Of a stretch of 64,000 nt of DNA, positions 1-13,064 are shown piece after piece. Under the pieces are notes generated by a model. That model saw only the letters and a program-made list of their open reading frames with translations. It did no database searches and was not told the origin of the DNA. Each line of letters opens with the position of its first letter. Positions within the stretch are counted from its first letter, which is position 1. A program made the position numbers and the translations under genes. The stretch comes from Ziziphus jujuba (lineage: Eukaryota; Streptophyta; Magnoliopsida; Rosales; Rhamnaceae): NCBI RefSeq assembly GCF_031755915.1, contig NC_083388.1, positions 6,943,001-7,007,000 on the forward strand, given 5' to 3'.

Positions 1-1039
1 CAACAGTGAGACACTGACACAATCATACACAGTACCATTGCCAGAAATGCTAGCATTTCTACCAGTCATGAGCATCAGTATTTCCTAGTATCAAACCATC
101 AAGAAAGAAACCACGATATGCAATAAAGTCAAATTTCCAATCTTTAATAGAATTAGAACTTTCTTGGGGAATCACATTGCACCTCCTAAACAGTCAAAAT
201 AAGATATGTAACAACAAAGAAAATCAGCAGATTCTCTTTGTGGAATCTTAATACAGCATCTGTGGAACAATTCAACCACATTTACACTCGTACGAAAATA
301 GAAAGGAATGGAAGAAAGAACCTTTAAGATTCTATAAACCATATTTATATAAGTATTCAAGCAAAATATTCCTAAATAAATTAGTGAAATTATTGATTCA
401 TTCAAAATGCCAAATTTCAAAATGGTAGATAACATTATAAAGATATTATAATTAAAAAGTGAACAGCTTCAAAATCATCCCATTTTTAAAAACCATGTAA
501 CAGTATCATCTAGAAGAAAGAACCCAACAGAGAAATAACAAATTATTAAATCAAGAAAAAACAGAAGCGGACACAAAATTTCACAATACCAAAAAAGCAG
601 TATCTTTAAATCAATAAGTACGTAGATATACAGAACTACCCCATAAAATATAATACTTAAAAGAACGTAATGTGCATAAAATCAATCGCAAAACTACAAC
701 CCAAAAAGGAAAAAAAAAAGGGAAGACAACAGTAATGGAACACAAATGTCAATCAAGAATCAAAGGAACACAAAACAAGAAGACGATAACAAGTACTAAC
801 TGTATCAAAAATAGTAAAATGATCACAAGCCATACGCTGAACAGAACATATACATGGAACAAATTTCAAATTATGTTTCTTCGAATAAAGACAATCAAAC
901 AAAAACTCAAAAACAAAGATACAATAAACCAAGGAGGAAAAAAAAAAAAAAAAAAAAACACGAATCAAGAAACAAAAAAGGTTATCCCAGAAACACCCAT
1001 TTGATAAAAAAGAAAGTAGAGAGAATCGAATACGATTAC
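1..1039 (-). other. Intron 1 of the hexokinase gene (partial)
   Basis: This stretch follows the donor GTAATC (1039-1034, minus strand) of hexokinase exon 1. I find no second exon (which should carry the phosphate-binding LGGTNFR block), so the intron runs past the left edge. It is AT-rich, with a poly-A run near 940-958. Short open frames here are low-complexity and not convincing as genes. Confidence 0.7.
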
Positions 1040-1311
1040 CCATTGGGGAGAGTATCGACGAAGGTGAGCAACATTTTGAGCTTGGAACCACCTTCGGAGG
1101 CCAGCCCAGCGTGCATCTCCACCGCCATCGCATCCACTACCTGCCTCAACCTTCCAAACGTAGTCTCGCAATTGTCTTCAAGCTCTCTCAACACCCCAAC
1201 TACTCTCCTCCACTTCCTCTTACTCCTCACTCTCCGTCCCACCACCACCGCCGCCACCGCACACGCCGCTACCGCCACGCCCACCGCCACTCCCACCACC
1301 ACCCTCCCCAT
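1040..1311 (-). CDS. Hexokinase, membrane-anchored plant type, exon 1 (5' part of gene)
   Basis: Hexokinase phosphorylates glucose and other hexoses with ATP; plant HXK1-type enzymes also act as glucose sensors and sit on the outer mitochondrial membrane. The 90 complete codons begin at ATG 1311-1309. The protein opens with a long hydrophobic stretch (about residues 3-24) followed by basic RRVRSKRKW, the N-terminal anchor typical of type-B plant hexokinases. It continues with the conserved block ending VEMHAGLASEGGSKLKML and VDTLPNG, which is the usual end of plant HXK exon 1. The exon stops after two bases of a glycine codon at a GTAATC donor, so the remaining eight or so exons with the catalytic core lie off the left edge. 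The exon is GC-rich compared with its surroundings. Identification rests on family knowledge of this N-terminal block and is firm; which HXK paralogue it is cannot be told. Confidence 0.92.
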
Positions 1312-1900
1312 CTACTCTTCTCCAACCCCCACGATCAATCACACCATCAAACGCCACCGTCCTACCTTCCTATTCACCAAACGACGCCGTCTCACCATAA
1401 ACGCCCTCTCTTTTCTTATCCTCTGGTTACTAGCCTTTTTTTTCTTTCTTTTTTTCTCTTTTTTTTTTTTCCAACGGTCCAAAAACGCAAGCCGAAAAAA
1501 CTTTTACCCTTGATTCAAGATTACTCCAGCCGCTCAACGGGAGTTCAACCGGACTAGTCTCCGGTCGTTTTCCCGGCCGAAGTCGCCGGAAAAGTGTTGT
1601 AGATGACCCGCTCGATAAAAGGCTTGTGTGCGTGTGAGAGAGAGAGAGAGAGCGAGAGAGAGCGGTCCCTGCGCACAGGCAATGTTGGAAAGCAAACTGC
1701 TGGATACTTATACAAGATTTCGAAAAGACAAATTTGCCCTTGTAGATTTATGAAAATGCCGGATTTGTTACAGTATCTGCGGCGATTTTCTACCGTATAT
1801 GAAATTAGATTTTTGAAGGTGAATAGGAAATTTTTTTCTAGTTTTTACTTTTTATGGGGTCGGTGAATAGGTTCGCAATTGCCACTGGCTTTTGCATTTA
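1312..1900 (-). promoter_or_regulatory. 5' UTR and proximal promoter of hexokinase
   Basis: This is the region immediately upstream of the hexokinase start. Read on the minus strand it contains poly-A tracts (1438-1470), a GC-richer block (1500-1600) and a CT repeat (plus-strand GAGA run 1633-1664), a pattern common in plant 5' UTRs and core promoters. A TATAAG-like site lies near 1710 on the minus strand. The transcription start cannot be fixed from sequence alone. Confidence 0.45.
1633..1664. repeat. (GA)n microsatellite
   Basis: An interrupted GA/GAGC run lies upstream of the hexokinase gene; on that gene's strand it reads as a CT (pyrimidine) patch. Confidence 0.85.
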
Positions 1901-4900
1901 ATTACAGTTTTAGGTCACCTTAATTTGAAATAGAAAGGTAGCCAAGGCTTAGACCTTGCTTTTCTAGCCTTTTTGACAAAAATTATCTTTCTATAAATAG
2001 AAACTTTTAACAGTGTTTAGAAGTTGATTAGCATGTTTATCTAAACCAACTTTAAAGTTAAGCTTTTTTTCTTTCTTTTCCTTTTTCTATGGATGGTGCT
2101 TTCAATTGCCCAATTAATATTGTGTTGACTCTTATGGTTTTATGGGTACCAATCCACCTCCACAGTTTCAATTCAAATTTGCTTCTCTGGTACATGAATT
2201 TCCAAAGCTTTTAAAACTAAGATTCCAAATTAAGGTCCATTTTCCTTTTTGATTGCTTTTTGTGAGTTTTTTTCGTTGTTAATAAATACAGTGTTCCAAC
2301 AAATGTAGTTCTCTAAGCGTGCTACTATTTTTATTTTTTTTTTTTTTTTTTTTGAAATAAAGCGTGCTACTAATTGAAATGTTATAATTGTACAATACAA
2401 AAGTTGAGATTAGTCGTATGAAGCAAAAAATAGTTGAAATTGCTCGTGCCAATATTGAATTTCATCATTCTTTTTGGCACAAAAATGGTGGGACTAAAGT
2501 TGATTGAGATTGATAAGAAAAGGTGGTGTGGAATTCATTTTGGTATTAAACCATATTGCATTTAAGATATTGAGAGCTGACAATATGAGGATTTTACAAA
2601 GTCATGTGGCTTGGAATTTGCGTATGAGCGATTAAGGATAGATCTAGTATATTATATGGTAAAATTGTTAATTTTCTATATATACATATGTAATCTTTTT
2701 TTTTTTTTTTTTTGGCAATATTACATGAAAAGTAACCTCTAAAATGTCTTTGTCCATGAATGAAATGTCTAATTATGGACTTACATGGTTGCAAAAAAAT
2801 AATAATTATGGACTTAAAATATATATAAATATATATATGGACTTATATTATATTATTCAACGTATGAAACTTCGAGTAGGTGTTTTTTTCAATTTTTTTT
2901 GGGAAAAATTAATTTTGAAGTTGTAAAATCTAAATGTAAAGTTCACTAAATTCATTGTCCAAGATGAATGGTAGCTTCAATATCATATTCTATGTTCTAT
3001 ATAACTCCTGTGCTAATATTAATGAACTCATATATACTCACATGGATATTTAAACCATTCAAATTTAAAAAAACATGATATTTTTCTTTTATAAATACGT
3101 AGGCTGAAAATGCAAATGCCAAAAAAAACCACAATCTTTCCCAATATAGGTTGTGGATTTTCGTCAAATATCATAGATTTTAAATACCTTATTTTTAAAT
3201 TCAATCATTTAATGCATAATAAGTTTTAATTATGACATTTCTATTCACATAAAAATCTCAAAAGTTGGAACATCCAGATAGATTTTCTGGTGCCACCACC
3301 TACACATCATTTGTCCAAGGGGTTGACAAACTTCTATGAGTAATTAGACTGTCTATTATTGTTTGTTATACCTAGCAAAATTTCTTTAAAAAAAAAATGC
3401 AAATGATTTAATTTAATTATTTTATGTTAACCCAATAATTCAATTTTAAATTGGCTTTTCAATAGAAATTCACAGTTTTATTATTATTATTATTATTTTA
3501 TTATAAACCATGAAGCACCAAAAACAGAAAAACTTGTCACAAAATCTCAACCAAACATTACAAGGAAATCAAATAAAACCAAGTTGCCAAAATTCAAGAT
3601 TTCGGGAGAAATTCTGAGGACCCACTTGACAATTTTATAAGTGAAAAGGGCAAAACAGGAAATGAAAAGTGAAGGTGGGTTTTGAGAAAGTAATGAGAGA
3701 GGTTTTTTTTTTTTTTGGGAACGTTTATTTATTTATTTTTCTAAAAAAATAAAAAAGAAAAAAAAAAGTTTTTTTTGTAGGCCCTGTTTGGGGGTGCCAC
3801 ATTCGGAGACAGTGAAACGGCGACGGTAGCTGCGTATACGCCGCCGTACTCTGCCAGCTGTCTCCCGCTAATAACCAGCTGTGCTCAATATAAAGCTACC
3901 ACCACCCCCACCATTTTCCGCCTCTCAGACATTATTTTTTTCCTGTCTGGTCCCCTCAATATCTTATTATTATATTTTTTTAATATAAATTTCATATTTT
4001 TACCTTCCAAAGCACCACCGTATCCTTTTTACCCCATCGTACTTCTTGGCAATAAGATGATAAAATATAAATATATATATATATATATTTCAATGTACAA
4101 GCTTTGTACCTATATTTGGAATATTGTTTGGATGTTGTGTACTTGTCAATTTGACCCCAAAACTTTTGGTGAAGCAAAAAAATAAAAATAAAAATAAAAA
4201 ACCAAATGTGAACGATCTTAATTTTTTTTCCCAATAAAAAATTGTCAACCAACTAATTCAAACTACCAAACGACCTAACTAGAGATATGCTAGCTAGTTT
4301 TATTTTTCTTTCACTTTTAATATAGTTAAAATATATTTTGAAATAACAAAAACAACAATAATATAATATTTTACAGAAAAAAGATATAAAAATTATTTAA
4401 ACAAAGATAAAATTTCGTTTGTCAATAATATAACACCAATCGAAAGGATTGCTTATCTTTTAGGATTTTTATATTAAAAATATGCATTATAGGTCATGAG
4501 AGATGGATAATGAAATATAGAATATATAAATGATAGTTTACATAAATAAACCGACTTACCAAAAAATAAAAAATAAACCGACCAAAAAATATATTAAAAA
4601 AACGATGTGATAGCTCACCAAAATAAAGTAAAATAGGAGAAAGAATAAAAAGTGTGCATAATTAATATAATCCATCCAATCAACATTTTAAACACAAATA
4701 TAAAAATATAAAAGTACTTAGAAAAATACGTTGTCAACAAGAAAAATTCAATCAATCAACTCTTTTCATATTGATTTTACCTAAAAAAATTGTTTAAAAA
4801 CAAGTAAATAATTCCCAACAAATAGGAGGTATGAAAATGATTTATATTATTATTAATAATAAAGTAAAAAATATATATATATATATATATAGACATATGA

Positions 4901-6320
4901 AATTTGAAGGAACGCATTTAATGGAAGGAAAAGGGTCCTGTGAAGTAGATTTGCGGGGCACTAATTTATCGGAGGTCACGAGATTTTGGATGAGGGGACG
5001 CGTAATTCACTTGGATTTTTGCAAAATGATCCTGACCGTGTAGCTGGTAGAGCCAGACTAATAAATGATCAAGGCCGTACATTTTTACAACTGTCTCCCA
5101 GACAACCAACCTGGTTGACTCTCTAACTTCAAAAACCGTACACTTCCCATTCTTTTCTAAATTTCAAATTGTTTTTATTTTATAAATTCTTTTTAAGCAC
5201 GTGATAATATATAAAAATTAAAAATTATATATTAAAAAAAAGAAAAAAAAAGAAAACCGAGATGGTGGCCTGGTAGGTGACCCGTCGACGCATTGTGGGA
5301 GTAATAGCCATAGGAATCTACGACATCGTTTTGTAGTTGGGTTTCAACGCACGCACAAAATTATTTTTATTTGTTTTATTTATAACCCATCTGTCTTTTA
5401 CTTCATTTTATTTTATTTTAACAATTTTTTTAATATATATGATTAAAAGGTAAGAAATTCTTTCACAAGCACGAGATATGCTTGAGAATTGAGAGAGTAG
5501 ATGGGTGGAGTGTTTTTTGTTTTTTTTTTGGTCTTTAGATGCGTGGGGATTAATAATGAGTTTTTGCGGTGTGATTTTTTTTTTTTTTTTTTAGCTGTGT
5601 TAGTATTATTTTCGAATATTTTTAAAAAATTAAATTTTACTTTTGAATTTATTCAGGTTTCATTTGGTAAGGTTTAATACATAATTATGTGTAATTTTTT
5701 TTTAACTTCAAATGTTTGTTAATTAACAATTAGATTTGGTTTGGTGCTGCTATAGCTTTAAAAAAATGAGCTTTAACTATGATGAATAAATAATCAATTG
5801 TAAAAAGATTTTGTCAAATGTTTGGTAAATAGATGTTGCAAAATTATTGTAGATTTAAAATAAACATTCAAGCGTTTAGTAACTAATATTTTTTAATTAT
5901 TGCAATCATATATAATGACAAAAAATTAATATTTATTATTATTGCATCTTTTATTCTTTCTTAGGATTATTATAATCATTTTGTAAAAAAAAAAAAAATT
6001 CTTATTTTTATTCCTATGTGTAGTATTATTCAATATTTATTTAACTAAAAAAATAAAATTTATTCACCACAACTATATCAAAGGAAAAAAATATTTTATA
6101 TATCGAAGCCGTTAATTATAAAGCTAGAAATTGGAATATATATATATATATATAGTAATTATCACATCAAAATATCTTAATTTTATACTATGCAAAAAAA
6201 AAAAGGTGTAAATAATGAATTTATATTAGATTTATTAAGAAATGTCAAATTTAGTATTTTAATGATAATCAATGGAAGATTATAAAATTAAAATATAAAA
6301 AGCTATCTTTGTGCTGCTTT
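1901..6320. other. AT-rich intergenic DNA without recognisable gene
   Basis: There are poly-T runs (2334-2354, 2696-2714, 5576-5592), (AT)n tracts (4070-4089, 4869-4890, 6137-6154) and no open frame with plausible protein composition. One GC-richer island at 3780-3930 contains GC-rich near-palindromic text and a TATA-like ATATAAAG near 3887, but no coding sequence follows it. Confidence 0.6.
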
Positions 6321-6324
6321 TCTT

Positions 6325-6710
6325 AGAGCATCTAGATTCTTGGAAAATTAAGTTTTTACATTTCATCAAGCACTTAAGTTAGCTTTTGATTATTCCACAA
6401 GAAATTTAAAGGCTTTAAAAGTAATTCGAAATGTGACGTGGTATAGTTTGATGTTACAATTGGCAAATGTCTAGCCACATCTCTAGTATGGTTTATGGGA
6501 AAGGTAAAATTGGAAATTGAGAATCTACCGTCAGAGTAAACTTTTAGAGTATTTAAATTTTCAAAAATTAGATTTTTTAAAATTTTACTAAATATTTAAA
6601 CTAGCTTTTGAGTATTTCATAATGAATTTTCAAGCTCTGAAAACAATCTTAAATAGGCCTTCGTATGGTTAGTGGTTGCAATTGATAAATGTTTGGCCAC
6701 ATTTTTACTT
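6325..6710 (+). repeat. Two diverged copies of an AT-rich segment
   Basis: The segment at about 6325-6480 recurs, much diverged, at about 6540-6710. Shared landmarks in the same order are AGCTTTTGAKTATTYCA, AATTTYMARGCTYTRAAA, and a final TTGMWAATTGRYAAATGTYTRGCCACAT. The spacing of about 225 bp suggests an old tandem duplication. No coding potential is seen. Confidence 0.5.
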
Positions 6711-9700
6711 TCTCGTTTTTTCTTTTTTCTTTAATTAAAAAAATAATAATTTAAAGATGAGATCCACATGCCTAATTTTCCAAACAAGTAAATATTCATT
6801 TCCATTTCCTTTTGATAGCCTTTCAAGTTGTCATTATTATTAGTATTGTTTAAAATATTAGGACAGTAAAAAATAATGGTTGTGCAACTAATCTGTCCTG
6901 AAAAATGTACTTATAGTTTCAAGATGGTTTTTAATTTTTCAGAAAATAATAATAAACGGTTTCATCTAAAATATATATATAAAAAAAAATAATGGTAAAC
7001 AGAAATTTTTCACTTTTGAAATATGGGAAAAAAAAGAAAAAAAAAAGGAGCATATTTAATTGTATTATATTAAAAAATGGTAGGTCTGTAAATTAGTATG
7101 TTTAGTAATGGAAAAAGCAATAAATAAAGAAAAATAAAAAAGGATAATTAGAGATTTGACAACTTTCGTCATTTTGCTTTGTTGTATAGGGTTTTGACTA
7201 GTCAATGTTAATCCACGAGCTCGTAAATTATGAATATTCAACGTCCCTCATTTTGGTAACTGATAATGACACCACACTAAGGCTGGGATTTTCTTTATCA
7301 AAGTTTGACTTGGTTTTGACCAATGAAATCCTCACTTAGAGAACTAAATTATTTAAATAGTAATAGGTTGCATCTATATCCAAATAATGTTAATATTATT
7401 TGTTTTTAACTGCTTTTAGGGCGTGCTTCTCCCTCCATATATACCTTTCTTTTCAATTTTACCTTTTTGAGACTGACCACTTTATTTAATATAAAATATT
7501 TTATTAATGCTCTTTTAAAATATCTTTTAATATTTTTAATTAATGTGTATGTAGAGGAGAGGAAAGCTTTAAGCCACCGGGAGTAATTCATGTTTTAGAT
7601 AAATTCTGGTTTTGGTTTTTAAGCAGCCTTATAGATGTGTTCAATTGGAACGTTCTAAGCCAATTACACATCTCGAGGACAATAAATAAATAAAAGCTAT
7701 ATATGTTGCTCTTTTAAGTGAAAGATGCTAAATTTTGCTTTGGAAATACCAGACGACAGTACTATAAGGAATGGCTTTATACTTAATTAAGAAGGTAATT
7801 AATATATTCCCCTTGTAAATGTTTTTTTTTTTTTTTTTTTTTGGGGTGTTGGGGGGAGGGGGGTGGGACATATGTCATTGGTGTTCTTATAAACGTACAT
7901 CATTGTGTATAAATATTATTATAAAAGTTTATTATTGCACCGTATATATATATATATGTTATCCCTTTGTCAACCAAATTGAGTGTATAAACTGTAAGTC
8001 AATCAAAGTTTAATTTATTTTAATTCAAAATCATATATTCTTATTATGATTGTACCCAAACATAGTACGCTGATATTATAAACCTATATAATTTTCTTTT
8101 AGATACATTTCATTTTTAATTATTTTCTTAATGGCATTTAATTCATTCAATGGAACAGTTAAATAATAATTAAAAAAAACCGCAAAATAAAATTCTACGT
8201 TTGAATATAATTAATGATAATTGTAATTTAGAAGAAAATAATTTCAATTAACTAATTCAAGATGTATACATCTATATATTTAAGAAAAAATTATTTAAAA
8301 AATATACGCCAATTATAGTGGTTAATCAAAGAGCGATTGTAATATGAAAATGTAAAATAATTTAAAAAAAAAAAAAAAAAACTCCTCGCTAGGTTTCTAC
8401 CGTATTATTACTAATCTCAGACATTATAATAAGAAAAAAAAAAAAAAGAACTACAAGCTAAAATTAATGCTTCAAATTCATGATTCATGAAAAGACTTAT
8501 ATATGGGGTAATGATGGATAAGAATAGGGTGAAAATGAGGTATTAAAATGCACTGAGAAAAGCCATGAGATGGCATTTTCATGAATATTTAGTAAGATAT
8601 GGAGGGGCCTAAGATTATGCCAATTGGGAGCATCTCTGACTTGCTGTGGCCAATCAAAGTGTAACATGAAAGAGTGCGGAAAATATAAAAATACTAAGTG
8701 ATAGTGATGGCCTTTCGTCTCTTTATATCGACAAAAACAAAGCAAGCAATGACATATATTGATGACATATCAAACCTGTGACACATGCCCTTGATTAGAC
8801 ACTAATAAAATATTACTTTAATTAAATTTTCTTTTGTAGTTTTTTACCCGGCCCCTTCCCGCACTCTGCTCTGCGCACATAAATGTAACCTAGCTAAATA
8901 ATATACAACCTCCATCACTCTTTTTATCTTTTTACTATATATTTATATATTCTTTTCAATGTTAGCTACACCAAAGAATATTAAGCACATGCAAAAAGTC
9001 TAATTTTTAGCTTGCTTGTTTAGTACAAAAGAATACTTACTAACCCCATCTTTTTTTAGTGCATGATGCATCTTATTTGAATTAGAATTATTTCGTTGTA
9101 AAATTGAGTAAATTTGAAATAAAGCACATGCACTATTGAAATATAATATGTTACATTGAAACATTTTATGACTCAGTAAATTTAAGAATTAATTTAATTT
9201 CTAAAGATATTGACATTATTTGTGTATGTTTGATGTTGACATATGATAGGGTATACGTAGTCAGAATAATTCACTGTGTTAATGAGAATAAGTTAAAAAG
9301 CATATCGTAAAATTATTAGTGTATCAATAATAATAGGCACTTTACTAACTCTATTTACCAATTCACATGACATTATATTAGTTACTTAGTATTAAATTCT
9401 AAAGGATAATAGCAGGGTTAGAAGTAACTGTTGTGTTTTTTGTTGCTTTTTAATTGGCTTTTTTGGCTTTCTCTGATATAAATGATATTTTAGCCCAAAA
9501 AACAAATAGTATTGAATTTCATTCACCGAAAGAACTGGTATTGCATTTCCTCTGTCCTTTCAATGCATCACATATTGATTTGATTTTTTTAACAGAAAAC
9601 ATATATATATATATTGATTTTTTTGGACAAGACATATTGATTTATCAAATAATAAAATAACATCACATCGTCTAAAAGAAAAAAACTTTATCAATTTTTT

Positions 9701-11580
9701 GGTATCTTTGTAGCATTATTTACAGTGTATATATATATATATCTTTCTTTTTTCCCTTTTTTTTTTTTTTTGATTGAAAGTTACTTCAATGTATATAAAT
9801 ATACTCCGAGTTTTGAACATAAAGCTAACTATTTCCCCACTTCAATATAGATATACTACCATATTAGCAATGTTCAATTTTCATGATCTTGAAAACTAAT
9901 AAAAAAACAGGGGACAAAAATTGGAGTTCTTAAATATCATATGGTCGTTGTATATTACCACTTAAAGGTAGTTTAAAAACCAATGTTATAATCATAGATG
10001 GGAAAATAAAGTTAAAAGAGAAACTGGTGAAGGAAAGCGCGTACTTTTTTCCGCAAGGTGTATTCTCATATCTATCTATTTTTTTTTTCCCCCTGTTCTC
10101 ATAAAACAAACGAAAAGAAACAAAAACACAACCAAAAAAAAAAAAAAAAAAGCATGAAAAGGGAGTCAAAGCAATGAGAAAGAGTTTGAATAAAAATAGA
10201 CAGTGAGAGAGAAATTGAAAAGAAGAAATTGGAGGTAATTGAAAAAGTAGAAGAACTTGTATCAACGACCTACCGACCAAAAAGTGCATGATTAATGGTC
10301 TAATATCCATAAGAGTTATTAATGTCCAAGTTGGGGCTTTTCATTCAAAATTCCAGTTGTTGCAATTATTTAGGATATGTATACAAATTATACAACATAA
10401 GTCTTTTTTGAATAGTTTAATGATAAAGTTTACTATTTTTTCCAACAGAATTATTGAGTACAAATCTTCTAAATTTTAAAATAATTATAATAATGATAAA
10501 AAAAAAACATGGACATATATAATGTGCTAGGACTTAAAAAAAAAAGAGGATATTTGAAGAAGAAATGCAAGTCACTTTCCTGTTGTATATGAGTGGTGGT
10601 GTCCCGAAAGATGAAAGATGGCAAATGGGTCCAGTGTCTAACCAAAAGAACCCCACTCTTCCCCCAGCAACTTGAGGTTGAGGATGAATCAAATCACCTG
10701 ATTCTTTCCACTTGTAACTTTAATTAGATTATGACAATTACATTTGCATTTTCCACCAAACCTCTCCCTCTATTCTTTCATTTCCAATTACCTAATCTTT
10801 TTTTTTTTTTCTTTTCCTTCCCCCCCCCCCATTTGCTTCCCCTTCCATATATACCTCTCTCAATTCCTTTCATATATACATTTACTTTATTATTATTATT
10901 TGTTTTTTATACCACGCGAAATTGCATGGCTACCTCCATAATTTATCCATTGTATAAAATTATTTATATTAATAGTTCCAACCCAAACAATGAAATATTA
11001 ATATTAAAAAAAAAAGTTGTAATTGCTAGATTGTTGTATACATAGGTTGGTTAACATATTTTCCTGTCATTAGGAATATAAATTTTGTTCATCCTTACAA
11101 ACTGTTTTTTTTTTTTTCAATTATACAAATCGTTATGAACCGGTTACTTTAGACTTAACCCATCTTCGAATAATATACAGAGAAATTATTAATAAACCTT
11201 TTGCTTTAGTACTATTTTTTCATAACTTCGTAAGTGTATCCAAAATGTACAGTGTTTTTTTTTTTGGGGCATATATTATAAAATTGGGAATGGTCCAGAA
11301 TCTGAAAATAATCATAGTCTGAAAATTCAATTATTTTTACAATGGACCACCCTCAAAATCGTTTGTTCATTATATATATATATATATATAATTTAATATT
11401 TTATACCAAAAAATGTTAATGAAAATTGAAAATTAGGCCAGCTAGCTTAGAGAGTAGAATTTGAAATTGAAAGAGGTGGGTGGGTTGTCATCTCGCGGAA
11501 AATCTCAGGAGAAATGTATATGTAGTAGGAGGTGGCGGTGGGTTATTGAGCTGTATTTAGTATTTACATAGATAGAATAG
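6711..11580. other. AT-rich intergenic DNA without recognisable gene
   Basis: Content is poly-A/T runs (7820-7842, 8361-8380, 10134-10151, 10800-10811), (AT)n tracts (7944-7958, 9599-9614, 9729-9742, 11372-11390) and a pyrimidine-rich stretch at 10740-10880. Short open frames are composed of Phe/Ile/Leu/Lys low-complexity sequence and look like chance readings of AT-rich DNA. Confidence 0.55.
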
Positions 11581-11589
11581 AATAGGAAA

Positions 11590-12130
11590 AAAAAGAAAAA
11601 CAGAAGTGTAATCGTACGCAGCTGTGGCGTACGGCTTATCAAATGGGCTTTCATCCACTTCACAGGTCGCTATCAAAAACGTCGACGCACGTTGCTAATG
11701 TGAGCCAGGGGGTCGTCTTGGGCGTGTCGGTAAGACTACGTGGGACCGTCCTAGTTGGCCATTCGCCACGTGTCCTTTTTCTCCCCGTTTTGACAGCTCA
11801 CGCTCCTTTTTATTTTTACGTGTATCTCCTTCTGTGGGGACCATCCATTGGACCTTTTTTATTTTTTATATAATTTTTTTTTGTCTTGGATTCTGTGTCC
11901 AAACACGTTTTCCCCGTGCCACGTCGGATAGGCCAAAATGCGCTCACGTGAGAGTACACGTCATCATCACCGTCATTCCTCCTCTCTGGATTGGGACCCA
12001 TCATGTTTCGTTCCTGCTTCGATTTCACCTCGCACCACTCACTCACTCACTCACTCACTCACACCCCATTATCTCTGTTTTACGTGCGAGCTTGAGATCC
12101 CCATTCATTCCGTATTTCTTTGTTAATTAA
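11590..12130. promoter_or_regulatory. Promoter-like island with clustered ACGT-core (G-box/ABRE-type) motifs
   Basis: This is a GC-richer island in otherwise AT-rich DNA. ACGT cores occur many times: GTACGC near 11615 and 11630, TACGTGGGAC near 11737, GCCACGTGTCC near 11766 (a perfect G-box), TTACGTGT near 11817, ACACGTTTT near 11903, GCCACGTCGG near 11919, CTCACGTGAG near 11944 (a palindromic G-box), GTACACGTCATC near 11956 and TTACGTGCG near 12080. Such clusters are the hallmark of plant bZIP/bHLH-bound promoters responding to abscisic acid or light. No convincing coding exon follows on either strand, so the target is unknown: a non-coding transcript, a gene with a distant first coding exon, or a relic. 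Confidence 0.45.
12036..12064 (+). repeat. (ACTC)n microsatellite
   Basis: About seven tandem ACTC units lie at the downstream edge of the ACGT-rich island, where a transcribed leader would be expected if the island is a plus-strand promoter. Confidence 0.9.
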
Positions 12131-12860
12131 TTAATTTATTTATTTATTCATTTTGGATCCATTGCATTTTACAATCCTTTATTTTTTATTTTTCATTTAG
12201 TGCACATTAGTCGTTTATAAAATTATTAATTACTGTCAATGATTAAAAAATTAACAATAATGGTTTTTTACAAATTGAAATAAATATTTATGATTTTGAT
12301 GAGTTATATAAAGCATTTTAAATATAATCATAGATTACTTGATATTGAAGAATTTAGTAATAATTGGATTAATGTGCTATAAATACAAAATTGAGAGCTT
12401 AAAATGATTGATTTTACAATTAAGGGTTTAAATTGTAATATTTTAAAATAAAAAAAATTAAAGTATAATTAATCATTTAAAAAAATATAAGTATTTTTTT
12501 AAACTAATTTTTATTTTTTATTATTAATTGTAATGTGGTTCATGCTCTCCTCTTGGTTTTTTTTTTTTTTTTTGATGAATTGCTCTCCTCTTGTTTTGAC
12601 CACGAGTATCTGTGTTATTTTATTTATAAAAAAAAGCATGTATGTTATAAGGAAAGGAAATTCACCAAAAAAAAGAAAAAAAAGAAAAAGAAAAAGAAAA
12701 AATAAAAGAAGAGAGGAATGAAAAACGAAAAAATAAAGAAGAATATGGGTCCAAGTTTCCAATTTACATATTTACATGTCTACCTATATATACGAGAAAT
12801 TCATTAATAAGGCGACTTTTGTTTTTTTGTTTTTTTTTTTGGTTTTTACCTAAAAAAAAT
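12131..12860. other. AT-rich intergenic DNA
   Basis: Nothing recognisable except A/T homopolymer runs (12556-12573 T; 12665-12710 A-rich with interspersed G) and low-complexity open frames on both strands. Confidence 0.5.
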
Positions 12861-12914
12861 ATTTAACAAATTGGAATGTTCCTTTGTGGTTATTTAACAA
12901 ATTGGAATGTTCCT
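12861..12914 (+). repeat. 31-bp-period direct duplication
   Basis: The 23-mer beginning ATTTAACAAATTGGAATG and ending TTCCT occurs at 12861-12883 and again at 12892-12914. It abuts the hairpin element just downstream. Confidence 0.85.
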
Positions 12915-12924
12915 ATGAAACCAC

Positions 12925-13064
12925 AAAAAAAAAAAAAAAAATCCCTAAAAAAGTGTACCTGATTTGATCTCTTAATATTTTTAGTAGCAAAAAAAAATAT
13001 TAAAAAAATTAAGAGATCAAATCAGATACACTTTTTTAGGGATTTTTTTTTTTTTTTTTTTTTT
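12925..13064. repeat. 140-bp near-perfect hairpin (foldback/MITE-like)
   Basis: The left arm (12939-12983) begins AAATCCCTAAAAAAGTGTA and runs through CTGATTTGATCTCTTAAT. The right arm (13001-13045) is its reverse complement with about two mismatches. The arms are extended outward by 17 A on the left and 22 T on the right, which also pair, and the loop is about 17 bases. The structure is that of a foldback transposon or short MITE and could make a long stem if transcribed. No target-site duplication can be called because of the homopolymer flanks. Confidence 0.8.

Noticed and set aside
854..1557. Long plus-strand open frames over the hexokinase exon (Thr/Ala/Pro- and His/Pro-rich)
   Set aside because: They are antisense readings of the GC-rich hexokinase exon 1 and its leader; the minus-strand protein is a clear family match.
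10731..11045. Plus-strand Phe/Pro/Leu-rich frames
   Set aside because: Pyrimidine-rich low-complexity DNA, no family match.
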